The notes beneath the pieces are model-generated. The model had not been told where the DNA came from and did no database searches. It worked only from the letters and a program-made list of their open reading frames with translations. A stretch of DNA of 64,000 nt from Vibrio splendidus (GTDB lineage Bacteria; Pseudomonadota; Gammaproteobacteria; Enterobacterales; Vibrionaceae), in the NCBI RefSeq assembly GCF_002873455.1, contig NZ_MCUN01000054.1, positions 186,001 through 250,000 on the forward strand, in the 5' to 3' direction. Every line of letters starts with the position of its first letter. Position 1 is the stretch's first letter. Positions 55,017 through 63,067 of this stretch are shown here, one piece after another. The position numbers were made by a program, and so were the translations under genes.

Positions 55017-55562
55017 ATGACTCAACGTGCTCAAGACGCACTACTTTCTTTTAGTCAGCGATACGTTGACGCGTGGCAGCAGCAACACCAAAGCTTACCT
55101 CGTAACGAGGAGTTGGTGGACATCATATCGCCATGCGTAGAAGAAAAGAGCAGCGACGCCGTGTTGTGGAAACACTATCCACGTGAGCAATTCGCGGATT
55201 TCACCAATGTTGAAACGGGCATCGAGTTGACGCTGCATGAAGACATCAAGACTTTCTATGGCGCACAATTTAGCGCAGACATGAACGCGACTTTTGACGG
55301 CAATGAACTGACTTTGTTACAGATTTGGAGTGATGAAGACTTCGAATGCCTGCAAGAAAACATTTTAGGTCACTTAGTGACTCAGCGTCGTTTGAAGCTA
55401 AAACCGACAGTGTTTATTGCAGCTACCGATGCTGAATTGGATGTTATCTCGATCTGTAATCTGACGGGTAACGTGATCCTAGAGCGCTTAGGTACCAAAA
55501 ATCGTGATGTACTAGCCGAGACATTGGCAGAATTTTTAGAAAAGTTACAACCAGCGGTATAA
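55017..55562 (+). CDS. syd: SecY-interacting protein Syd
   Basis: 181 aa, same length as E. coli Syd, a cytoplasmic peripheral protein that binds SecY and may check translocon assembly. QRYVDAWQQQHQSLPRNEEL, FYGAQFSADMNATFDGNEL, LLQIWSDEDFECLQENILGH (split) are conserved. AGGAGATTTTC precedes the ATG. It lies 4 bp before the DUF2310 gene, so the two are co-translated. Confidence 0.95.
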   Translation: MTQRAQDALLSFSQRYVDAWQQQHQSLPRNEELVDIISPCVEEKSSDAVLWKHYPREQFADFTNVETGIELTLHEDIKTFYGAQFSADMNATFDGNELTLLQIWSDEDFECLQENILGHLVTQRRLKLKPTVFIAATDAELDVISICNLTGNVILERLGTKNRDVLAETLAEFLEKLQPAV

Positions 55563-55566
55563 ATAG

Positions 55567-56343
55567 ATGTACGTACTAGAACTTCAATTTGAGTGTTTTG
55601 ATAACACAACGGTCAGCGCTGTCGATAAGGCAGTTAATGGTTTGATGGATGCACTTCGTTATAACGGACAAGTGCTAGGCCGTGAGTTTCCAATCGTGAT
55701 GGGCGACGGCGAATTCTATGTTCGCGTTGTGTGCCCAGAGCAAGACAGCTTACACCCACGTAATCATTCAGATTTCGTAAAGGTCTGTTTTGAACGCTTA
55801 TCAGCTGCGAGTTTATTAGCGCCTAAGATGCGTCTGCTTGGTCGAGATCTGAACTCAGAAGAAGTGGCAGAAGATGAAACGCCAAGTTGGCAGGTGTTAT
55901 ACACGACATTCGTGCATACCTGTTCGCCGCTGCGTAGTGGCGATAGCTTGCTGCCGATCCCTTTATATCGCAATCCTCCGACTTTCAATGGGGACCACAA
56001 GGCCGTGTTGAAATGGCAGACTGAATGGCAAGCCTGTGATGAAGTACAAATGGGCGGGGGTTGCCGTGCTGAACATGCAACGCTGACCGAGATTAGCGAT
56101 ACCAAAAGCGTATTGTTTAAACGCGGCTGGGGCTTGAGAGGGCGAATTGAGTTTCTGACTAAGATTCCAACTTATTACTACTTATATCGTGTCGGTGGGA
56201 TCAGCCTGAAAGCTGAAAAAGAGCGTAAATGCCCTCAGTGCGGTGGTGAATGGCTGCTTGATTCGCCTATTCACGATATTTTCTATTTCAAGTGTGATGA
56301 CTGCCGCTTGGTGTCAAACATCTCTTGGGATCACCTGAAGTAA
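55567..56343 (+). CDS. DUF2310 zinc-ribbon protein
   Basis: 258 aa. The C-terminus holds a four-cysteine zinc ribbon, CPQC (about residues 222-225) and CDDC (about 246-249). The N-terminal 200 residues match the DUF2310 family of gammaproteobacteria (LELQFECFDN, DGEFYVRVVCPEQDSLHP). Biochemical function is unknown. The spacing to syd implies one message. Confidence 0.85.
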   Translation: MYVLELQFECFDNTTVSAVDKAVNGLMDALRYNGQVLGREFPIVMGDGEFYVRVVCPEQDSLHPRNHSDFVKVCFERLSAASLLAPKMRLLGRDLNSEEVAEDETPSWQVLYTTFVHTCSPLRSGDSLLPIPLYRNPPTFNGDHKAVLKWQTEWQACDEVQMGGGCRAEHATLTEISDTKSVLFKRGWGLRGRIEFLTKIPTYYYLYRVGGISLKAEKERKCPQCGGEWLLDSPIHDIFYFKCDDCRLVSNISWDHLK

Positions 56344-56400
56344 TCGACTTCGTTTTTCTTAAACCTAGTAAAGCCCGCTTTTTAGGTCACCATCCTCAAT

Positions 56401-56429
56401 AAAAAAGGGGCTGACGTTATGTCAGCCCC
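56401..56429 (-). terminator. Terminator of metNIQ
   Basis: GGGGCTGAC (56407-56415) pairs perfectly with GTCAGCCCC (56421-56429), loop GTTAT; the minus strand continues into TTTTTT. Confidence 0.9.
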
Positions 56430-56463
56430 TTCGGGTATCTATAGATTGCTGTCGTTTAGTTGA

Positions 56464-57273
56464 TTACCAACCTTTAACTACGCCACCTTGGAAGATATCA
56501 GAAGCTGCGTTGTACACTTCTTCAGTTTGGTAAGCTTTAACGAAGTTCTGTACGTTTTCAGCGTTTAGGTTTTCTTCACGAGAAACGATTAGGTTTACGT
56601 ATGGAGAATCTTTGTCTTCAACGAAGATACCATCTTTTTGCGGAGTCAAGTTGATAGAGCTCGCGTAAGTTGTGTTGATGATAGACAGTGCTACATCATC
56701 AAGAGAACGTGGCAGTTGTGCTGCGTCTAGTTCAACAATTGTTAGGTTCTTAGGGTTCTTCACGATGTCACGAACGGTTGCTAGAAGACCTGCACCTTCA
56801 CGAAGCTCAAGAAGACCTTGTTGCTCAAGTAGAAGCAGAGAACGACCTAGGTTTGTTGGATCGTTTGGTACTGCAATACGCGCACCGTCTTGGATTTCGT
56901 CTACAGATTTAACTTCTTTAGAGTAACCCGCAATTGGGTAAACAAACGTGTTGCCAGCAATAGTTAGCTTGTAACCACGGTCAGCCACTTGCTGATCTAG
57001 GTACGGTGCGTGTTGGAATGCGTTGATGTCGATAGAGCCGTCATCCAGTGCTGCGTTTGGTGTTACGTAATCTGTGAAAGTTACTAGTTCAACATCTAGG
57101 CCGTACTGCTCTTTTGCTACTTTAGCCGCAACTTCTGCAACTTGTGCTTCAGCACCCGCCATTACGCCAACTTTGATTTTAGAAGTATCCACTTCTTTAT
57201 CACCACAACCTGCTAGTACTAGCGCTGATGCCGCTGCTGCGATAGTCAGTAAACCTTTAAGGTTAAATTTCAT
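56464..57273 (-). CDS. metQ: D-methionine-binding lipoprotein MetQ
   Basis: 269 aa, substrate-binding protein of the MetNIQ importer. The signal peptide ends in the lipobox LAGC (Cys at about residue 22). VGVMAGAEAQVAEVAA, DYVTPNAALDDGSIDINAFQH (split) and FVEDKDSPYVNL are NlpA/MetQ signatures. AAGGAG precedes the ATG. Last gene of metN-metI-metQ. Confidence 0.96.
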   Translation of the reverse strand: MKFNLKGLLTIAAAASALVLAGCGDKEVDTSKIKVGVMAGAEAQVAEVAAKVAKEQYGLDVELVTFTDYVTPNAALDDGSIDINAFQHAPYLDQQVADRGYKLTIAGNTFVYPIAGYSKEVKSVDEIQDGARIAVPNDPTNLGRSLLLLEQQGLLELREGAGLLATVRDIVKNPKNLTIVELDAAQLPRSLDDVALSIINTTYASSINLTPQKDGIFVEDKDSPYVNLIVSREENLNAENVQNFVKAYQTEEVYNAASDIFQGGVVKGW

Positions 57274-57339
57274 AATAATCTCCTTTTAATAAATCTATTT
57301 AATTTGGTTCAGACGACTTTGAGTTTGGTCTGTAAGTCG

Positions 57340-58023
57340 TTATCTGTGGTCAACACGGCGAACTAATGAATCACCGATTGATTGAATAATTTGTACCAGC
57401 ACAATCAACATCACTACCGTCACAGCCATGATAGTCACATCATAACGGTGGAATCCGTAACGAATCGCGACATCACCTAAGCCGCCACCACCAACAGTTC
57501 CTGCCATTGCCGAGTAACTTACAAGAGTCACTAGCGTAATCGTTACTGAGTTGATGATAGTCGGTAGTGCTTCAGGAAGCAGAACCTTATTGATGATTTG
57601 TGTTGGTGTTGCGCCCATTGACTGAGCTGCTTCCACTAGACCTGTTGGTACTTCAAGTAGCGCACTTTCGATAAGTCGAGCCACGAATGGGATAGCGCCA
57701 ATGGTAAGTGGAACAATCGCTGCTGTTGTACCTATGAAGGTACCAATCAGCATCTTAGTCAGTGGGATGATCGCAACCATCAGTACTAAGAAAGGCACTG
57801 AACGACCCACGTTCACAACCGCACCGAGAATTTTGTTTAACTTGGTGTTCTCTAACAGACCACCTTTTTTAGTCGTATGTAGAATCACGCCTAATGGGAT
57901 ACCGACAGCGAAGCCAACAATGCCTGCTACAGCAACCATGTAAAGGGTTTCGCCTGTTGCGCCTAATAGAAGGTTACCGTTAAGGCTGATCCAGTCAGCA
58001 ATCTCGTTGAAACTAAAGGACAT
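57340..58023 (-). CDS. metI: Methionine ABC transporter permease MetI
   Basis: 227 aa, five to six predicted transmembrane helices. The EAA loop is EAAQSMGATPTQIINKVLLPEA (given across the ABC contact site, about residues 132-153). I chose the ATG at 58021-58023 (MSFSFNE): GAGG lies upstream and the TTG two codons earlier has no support. The start overlaps the metN end, so translation is coupled. Confidence 0.95.
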   Translation of the reverse strand: MSFSFNEIADWISLNGNLLLGATGETLYMVAVAGIVGFAVGIPLGVILHTTKKGGLLENTKLNKILGAVVNVGRSVPFLVLMVAIIPLTKMLIGTFIGTTAAIVPLTIGAIPFVARLIESALLEVPTGLVEAAQSMGATPTQIINKVLLPEALPTIINSVTITLVTLVSYSAMAGTVGGGGLGDVAIRYGFHRYDVTIMAVTVVMLIVLVQIIQSIGDSLVRRVDHR

Positions 58024-59047
58024 AGCCAAGTACCTCTACTTTTACATTGTTGTCGCGTAGGAATTGAATAGCAGCATTATCATCGGCTTCATTACCGAAT
58101 AGTTCAGCAACCATCATGCCGAACTTAACGCCGCCGGCGTAATCCAGGTCTGAACTTAAGATGCTGACATCGATGTTGAACTTACGTGCGATTTGCGTCA
58201 TCAGCGGAGCATCGACCGTTGCGCCAGTAAACTCAAGGCGTACCAGCGGGTAGCTGCTGTTTACGCGAGTTTCTTGCAAGCGTGCTTGGTAATCTTCAGG
58301 AATCGTAAGATCCAAGGTTGAGCGAATAAATTGATGTGCCAGTTCTGTCTTAGGGTGTGCAAAGATGTCACCGACAGTCCCTTTCTCTACCAATTCACCA
58401 CCGCCAATGATCGCCACTTCGTGACAAATGCTTTTCACTACATCCATTTCATGAGTAATAAGCAGGATAGTGATGTTCAGCTTGCGGTTGATTTCACGCA
58501 GTAGCTCAAGAATAGATTGAGTAGTCGCGGGATCGAGTGCACTGGTCGCTTCATCACATAGCAGTACTTTCGGGTCTGAGGCCAGTGCGCGAGCAATCGC
58601 AACACGCTGCTTTTGACCGCCACTCAAGTTGGCTGGATAGGTGTCGCGCTTGTCTGATAGGCCAACAAGTTCAAGTAGCTCACTCACTTTTGCTTCAATC
58701 GCTGCTTTATCTTTACCAGCAAGCTCTAAAGGCAGTGCTACATTGTTAAATACAGTACGAGAAGACAGCAGGTTGAAGTGCTGGAAGATCATGCCGATGT
58801 TACGACGCGCTTCGCTGAGTTCTGATTTGCTGAGTGTTGTTAGGTCAATACCGTCAACAATCACTTCACCAGACGTTGGAGCTTCCAACATGTTTACACA
58901 GCGGATTAGGGTACTTTTGCCTGCACCTGAAGAGCCGATGACTCCAAAGATTTGACCTTGAGGAATGTGGAGGTTGATATCAATTAAGGCATTGATTTCT
59001 TTAGTGCCTTGATAAAAAACCTTGTTGACTTGATTCACTTTAATCAT
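58013..59047 (-). CDS. metN: Methionine ABC transporter ATPase MetN
   Basis: 344 aa. The Walker A motif is GSSGAGKST (about residues 38-46), the signature LSGGQKQRVAIARAL (about 141-155), and Walker B VLLCDEATSALD. The C-terminal 95 residues form the NIL/ACT-like domain that binds methionine and inhibits transport (LVRLEFTGATVDAPLM). First gene of the operon; its upstream region has MetJ sites. Confidence 0.96.
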   Translation of the reverse strand: MIKVNQVNKVFYQGTKEINALIDINLHIPQGQIFGVIGSSGAGKSTLIRCVNMLEAPTSGEVIVDGIDLTTLSKSELSEARRNIGMIFQHFNLLSSRTVFNNVALPLELAGKDKAAIEAKVSELLELVGLSDKRDTYPANLSGGQKQRVAIARALASDPKVLLCDEATSALDPATTQSILELLREINRKLNITILLITHEMDVVKSICHEVAIIGGGELVEKGTVGDIFAHPKTELAHQFIRSTLDLTIPEDYQARLQETRVNSSYPLVRLEFTGATVDAPLMTQIARKFNIDVSILSSDLDYAGGVKFGMMVAELFGNEADDNAAIQFLRDNNVKVEVLGYVL

Positions 59048-59145
59048 AGGGAAACTCGTGCAGGTAAAACAGAATAATATATCGATAGCTCGTTCGATTT
59101 ACAGATGATGCTATGGTGTTCTATGATCTAAGTCAATAGATATTT

Positions 59146-59169
59146 TTACGTCTAGACGGCTAAACGTCG
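59146..59169 (-). promoter_or_regulatory. Three tandem MetJ boxes upstream of metN
   Basis: Three adjoining 8-mers, TTACGTCT, AGACGGCT and AAACGTCG, match the met-box consensus AGACGTCT at 6, 7 and 6 of 8 positions. Their 8-bp register is the normal MetJ array. They lie about 100 bp upstream of metN. Confidence 0.87.
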
Positions 59170-59287
59170 ATCGTGTTGCTAGGGTAGAAACAAATCGTTA
59201 ACGAACGCAAAACTAAATAGATAGTGATGAAGCAAATAAAGCGTGTAATAATTAATGATTAATAGAGAGTTGATAGAGAACTGAATT

Positions 59288-59839
59288 TTGTCTAAACCGG
59301 CTGTTTTTTTAGATCGTGATGGTGTGATTAATGTTGATCACGGCTACGTACATGATGAGCATGACTTTGAATACATCGATGGTGTGTTTGAAGCGGCAAA
59401 AGCGTTTAAAGATATGGGCTATTTATTGGTACTTGTGACCAACCAATCTGGTATTGCTCGTGGCAAGTTTAGCGAAGATCGTTTTCTTTCTTTGACGCAG
59501 TGGATGGATTGGAACTTTGTCGATAATGGCGTTGAGTTAGATGGTATCTATTACTGTCCTCATCACCCTGAACACGGCATTGGCGACTACAAGCAAGATT
59601 GTGAATGTCGCAAGCCCAAACCAGGTATGTTCATTTCTGCTCGTGACTTTCTGAAAATTGATATGGCGAACTCTGTCATGATCGGCGATAAAGCTGAAGA
59701 CATGATGGCAGCAGAAGCCGCTGGTGTTGGTACCCGAGTCTTGGTGAGAACCGGTAAACCCGTGACTGAAAAGGGCGAGGCACTTGCCAGTGTCGTGCTG
59801 GATAGCATTAAAGATGTACCCGCATATTTGAAAGGCTAA
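59288..59839 (+). CDS. gmhB: D-glycero-beta-D-manno-heptose 1,7-bisphosphatase GmhB
   Basis: 183 aa, HAD superfamily. It dephosphorylates heptose bisphosphate for LPS inner core. The nucleophile motif is FLDRDGVIN (residues 7-15), VTNQSGIARG follows (about 53-62), and CPHHPE plus CECRKPKPGMF hold the zinc-binding cysteines typical of GmhB. The start is TTG at 59288; no ATG or GTG precedes the DRDG motif in frame, so TTG is the only sensible start. Divergent from metN, as in E. coli. Confidence 0.95.
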   Translation: MSKPAVFLDRDGVINVDHGYVHDEHDFEYIDGVFEAAKAFKDMGYLLVLVTNQSGIARGKFSEDRFLSLTQWMDWNFVDNGVELDGIYYCPHHPEHGIGDYKQDCECRKPKPGMFISARDFLKIDMANSVMIGDKAEDMMAAEAAGVGTRVLVRTGKPVTEKGEALASVVLDSIKDVPAYLKG

Positions 59840-59926
59840 ACACAGACCTATCGCTCAGTATGCAAATGAGTGTTGTCCACCATATTTGCCCACTATATAA
59901 AGATGAATAAAGATGAGGAACGAAGT

Positions 59927-60268
59927 ATGAAAGCTATGTTAGTAGCATCTCTATGTTCAGTTGCATTAGTCGGGTGCTCTAAATCAGCAGCTCCTGAGAC
60001 TGAGAGCGCAGCATCGGATAATCAATTCGTGACTTATCAATGTGAGTCTGACGTTTCGTTTGAAGTGGCTTACCTTGATAATGAAAAAGCGGTATTACGT
60101 CTCCCTGAGAATGAATACCGTCTGACTCAAGTTCCAGCAGGTTCAGGAACGAAATACATCTTAGATGATGGAACCTCTGAACTGATTAACAGCGTCACTT
60201 TACGTACTAAAGGTGACAACGCACGTCTAGAACTTGGTCGTGTCGTCTATCGAAATTGCCAAAAGTAA
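59927..60268 (+). CDS. mliC: MliC-type lysozyme inhibitor lipoprotein
   Basis: 113 aa. The signal peptide MKAMLVASLCSVALVGC has the lipobox LVGC (Cys at residue 17). The domain after a Ser/Ala/Glu-rich linker has YQCESDVSFEVAYLDN and ends VYRNCQK, like MliC proteins, which bind c-type lysozyme at the outer membrane/periplasm. The two later cysteines should form a disulfide. I use the ATG at 59927 (GAGGAAC upstream); the frame is open 19 codons earlier but that part is not a signal peptide. Confidence 0.82.
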   Translation: MKAMLVASLCSVALVGCSKSAAPETESAASDNQFVTYQCESDVSFEVAYLDNEKAVLRLPENEYRLTQVPAGSGTKYILDDGTSELINSVTLRTKGDNARLELGRVVYRNCQK

Positions 60269-60301
60269 GTCATAGTAGTTGCTAGGATTTACAAACAGTT
60301 A

Positions 60302-60329
60302 AGTGAGGGATTACACCCTCACTTTTTCT
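60302..60329 (+). terminator. Terminator after mliC-like gene
   Basis: AGTGAGGG (60302-60309) pairs with CCCTCACT (60316-60323), followed by TTTTCTT. It lies only 34 bp before the treR start codon. Confidence 0.85.
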
Positions 60330-60356
60330 TCTCTTCCCTTTAACGTTAGACTTTTT

Positions 60357-61301
60357 ATGAGCAAAAAACTCACTATTCTCGATATTGCTAAGCTGTCCGG
60401 TGTTGGTAAGTCAACCGTATCTCGTGTTCTGACCAATGATCCAAAAGTGAAACCTGAAACCCGTGAAAGGGTGGAAAGAGTAATTCAAGAATCTGGGTAT
60501 ACGCCTTCAAAGTCTGCGCAGTCGATGCGTGGTGGCAGTCAAAAAGTCATCGGTGTCATCATTTCTCGTTTGGACTCTCCTTCTGAAAACAAAGCAGTTA
60601 GCACTATGTTGGCTGAGTTGTATCGAGCGGATTACGATGTCGTGATCATGGAAAGCCAGCTAGATAGAGAAAAAGCCAATGAGCACCTTCAGGTTCTCAA
60701 GCGCCGCAATGTAGACGGCATAATCGTGTTTGGCTTTACTGATTGCGATATTCCTGCGATTGAAGCTTGGGAACACAAAGCGGTTGTGATTGCTCTGGAT
60801 ACCGAAAACGTGACGTCGATTAACTATGATAACCAACAGGTGATCAATAGTGCGTTAACGCATCTATCGGATCAGGGAATCACTGATGTTGGCTTCATTG
60901 GCGTCGATCCTAGCGATAAATCAACCGGTGAACTGCGTCTTAAGGCTTATCTCGAGTGGTGTGAAAACACAGGCTCAGTTGCCAACTATCGTACTGGTCA
61001 ACTTCATCACGAAAGTGCTTATCAGTTGGTGGATGAGGTGCTCGATCCTGCGACTCAAGCGATTGTTTGTGCCAGTGACACATTGGCTCTTGGCGTAATC
61101 AAACGTCTGCAAGAGCTGCAACGTGAAGATGTAGTGGTGACCGGTGTTGGTGGCAATGATCTTCTCTCTTTCTTGTTCCCGCGAGTATTTAGCATTGATC
61201 CTGGGTATCAATCTGCGGGTAAGTTGGCCGCTAATTTATTGATCTCTCAGCTTTTAGGCAATGCAGAGATCTCTCATCACACTCAATCACCTATTCTATA
61301 A
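60357..61301 (+). CDS. treR: Trehalose operon repressor TreR
   Basis: 314 aa LacI-family protein (E. coli TreR 315 aa). The HTH is LTILDIAKLSGVGKSTVSRV, then SRLDSPSENKAVSTML and KRRNVDGIIVFGFT. It binds trehalose-6-phosphate as inducer in E. coli. I chose the ATG at 60357 (MSKKLTIL); the longer frame would run through the terminator. The Shine-Dalgarno is weak. It precedes treB with tre operators between. Confidence 0.94.
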   Translation: MSKKLTILDIAKLSGVGKSTVSRVLTNDPKVKPETRERVERVIQESGYTPSKSAQSMRGGSQKVIGVIISRLDSPSENKAVSTMLAELYRADYDVVIMESQLDREKANEHLQVLKRRNVDGIIVFGFTDCDIPAIEAWEHKAVVIALDTENVTSINYDNQQVINSALTHLSDQGITDVGFIGVDPSDKSTGELRLKAYLEWCENTGSVANYRTGQLHHESAYQLVDEVLDPATQAIVCASDTLALGVIKRLQELQREDVVVTGVGGNDLLSFLFPRVFSIDPGYQSAGKLAANLLISQLLGNAEISHHTQSPIL

Positions 61302-61346
61302 TCCACTCAATCAAGCGAAATTGAACCGCTTAGATTAAAATTAGAG

Positions 61347-61434
61347 TGTGATCTCTTTCAATTAATGGGACTGTTCCCATTTTAATTTATCATTCATGTG
61401 GGCATTATAATAACCGTAATTGGGAATGTTCCCA
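61347..61434 (+). promoter_or_regulatory. treB control region: two TreR operators, CRP-like site, promoter
   Basis: ATGGGACTGTTCCCAT (61365-61380) and TGGGAATGTTCCCA (61421-61434) match the E. coli TreR consensus around GGGAACGTTCCC. Between them lies TATAAT (61406-61411), so the operators bracket the -10. TGTGA-N6-TCAAT at 61347-61362 is a half-good CRP site. This is a complete sugar-inducible promoter layout. Confidence 0.85.
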
Positions 61435-61505
61435 TAAATCTAAATCCGAGTGGTTATAGCTGCATGGTTTAGATGAGTAATTGAATGAAACCAGGGTGGG
61501 GTAGT

Positions 61506-62930
61506 ATGAGTAAGATAGCGAAGCAAGACGTTGCGCGTCTTATCGAGTTAGTCGGTGGCAAAGAGAATATTGCGAGTGTCAGCCATTGTCTGACTCGACT
61601 GCGTTTTGTATTGAATGATACAGAAAAAGCGAACAAAGCAGAATTAGAGAAGCTTAAGCTGGTAAAAGGTTGCTTTACTAACGCAGGTCAATTCCAAGTG
61701 GTTATTGGCACCGAGGTTGATGAGGTGTACGCACTTTTGATTGAGCAAACGGGTAAAGATGCATCATCAAAAGATGAGGCGAAGTTGGCTGCTCGTCAAA
61801 ATATGAATTTCCTTGAGCGTGGTATCTCCCATTTAGCCGAAATTTTCGTACCACTGCTACCTGCCATTATTACTGGTGGTTTGATTCTTGGTTTCCGTAA
61901 TGTGATTGGCGACATTCGCATGTTCGACGGCAAAACCTTGGTTGAGATCAGCCAGTTCTGGGCAACCGTTCATTCTTTCCTATGGTTGATTGGCGAAGCG
62001 ATTTTCTTCTTCTTACCGGTTGGTGTGTGTTGGGCGACGGTTAAGAAACTTGGTGGAACCCCTATTTTGGGCATCACGCTCGGTGTGACCTTGGTTTCCC
62101 CACAACTGATGAACGCTTACATGATAGGTAAATCGGTACCAGAGGTGTGGGACTTTGGTTTGTTCGTGATTGAGAAAGTCGGTTATCAAGCTCAGGTGAT
62201 CCCTGCGATGTTAGCGGGCGTGGCTCTGGCTTTCATTGAGACCAACCTTAAGCGCATTGTTCCTTCTTATCTTTATCTTGTTGTCGTGCCATTTGTCTCG
62301 ATTATCTTGTCTGTGATTTTGGCTCACGCCTTTATTGGTCCATTCGGTCGTATGTTGGGTGATGGTGTGGCATTCGCGGCCAAAGTGGCGATGACAGGTG
62401 ACTTCGCGATTCTTGGTTCAGTTGTATTTGGCTTCCTATACGCACCTTTGGTTATCACGGGTATTCACCACACAACCAACGCTGTGGATCTACAACTGAT
62501 GCAAGACTTAGGTGGCACACCAATCTGGCCTTTGATTGCTTTATCAAACATTGCACAAGCTTCAGCGGTTGTCGGCATCATCATTTTGAGTAAGCGCGAA
62601 GGTGAACGAGACATCTCAGTACCTGCGGCAATCTCTGCGTACTTAGGTGTGACGGAACCAGCGATGTACGGCATCAACCTTAAATACAAATTCCCAATGC
62701 TGAGCGCAATGATCGGCAGTGCCGCAGCGGCTGCAATCTGTGGTAGTGCAGGTGTGATGGCGAATGGTATCGGTGTTGGTGGCTTGCCGGGTATCTTATC
62801 GATTCAACCTCAATATTGGTCGATTTACTTAGTCGCGATGCTGGTGGCGGTTGTACTGCCGATAACGTTGACATTGTTCTTCTATAAACGAGCACAGATG
62901 AAAGGCGAGCTAGAAACCGCCAACGCGTAA
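61506..62930 (+). CDS. treB: Trehalose-specific PTS enzyme IIBC, TreB
   Basis: 474 aa (E. coli 473). EIIB covers residues about 1-90, with the phosphorylated Cys in SVSHCLTRLRF (about 25-35). EIIC, about 10 membrane helices, follows, with GITLGVTLVSPQL and the GIHHTTNAVDLQLMQ motif. It has no IIA domain and should use IIA-Glc (Crr). It imports trehalose as trehalose-6-phosphate. I chose the ATG at 61506 (MSKIAKQD), with GGGTGGGG upstream and family agreement. Confidence 0.96.
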   Translation: MSKIAKQDVARLIELVGGKENIASVSHCLTRLRFVLNDTEKANKAELEKLKLVKGCFTNAGQFQVVIGTEVDEVYALLIEQTGKDASSKDEAKLAARQNMNFLERGISHLAEIFVPLLPAIITGGLILGFRNVIGDIRMFDGKTLVEISQFWATVHSFLWLIGEAIFFFLPVGVCWATVKKLGGTPILGITLGVTLVSPQLMNAYMIGKSVPEVWDFGLFVIEKVGYQAQVIPAMLAGVALAFIETNLKRIVPSYLYLVVVPFVSIILSVILAHAFIGPFGRMLGDGVAFAAKVAMTGDFAILGSVVFGFLYAPLVITGIHHTTNAVDLQLMQDLGGTPIWPLIALSNIAQASAVVGIIILSKREGERDISVPAAISAYLGVTEPAMYGINLKYKFPMLSAMIGSAAAAAICGSAGVMANGIGVGGLPGILSIQPQYWSIYLVAMLVAVVLPITLTLFFYKRAQMKGELETANA

Positions 62931-62940
62931 TGCATTTAAT

Positions 62941-62972
62941 AAGCGATGACTCAAGTGAGTCATCGCTTTTCT
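62941..62972 (+). terminator. Terminator-like hairpin between treB and treC
   Basis: AAGCGATGACTC (62941-62952) pairs perfectly with 62957-62968, loop AAGT, followed by TTCTCT. It lies inside the tre operon and could reduce treC relative to treB. Confidence 0.8.
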
Positions 62973-63001
62973 CTTAGTTATAGCTTTTTCTCTTAGTTAT
63001 A
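62965..63001. repeat. 18/19-bp tandem duplication in treB-treC spacer
   Basis: GCTTTTCTCTTAGTTATA (62965-62982) is followed at once by GCTTTTTCTCTTAGTTATA (62983-63001), identical but for one extra T. The first copy begins inside the terminator stem. Confidence 0.9.
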
Positions 63002-63067
63002 ACGGCTATTCGACCATGTAAGCATGGTGATTTTTTATTTATATTTTCTGGTAAGTGAGTGTTAGAG

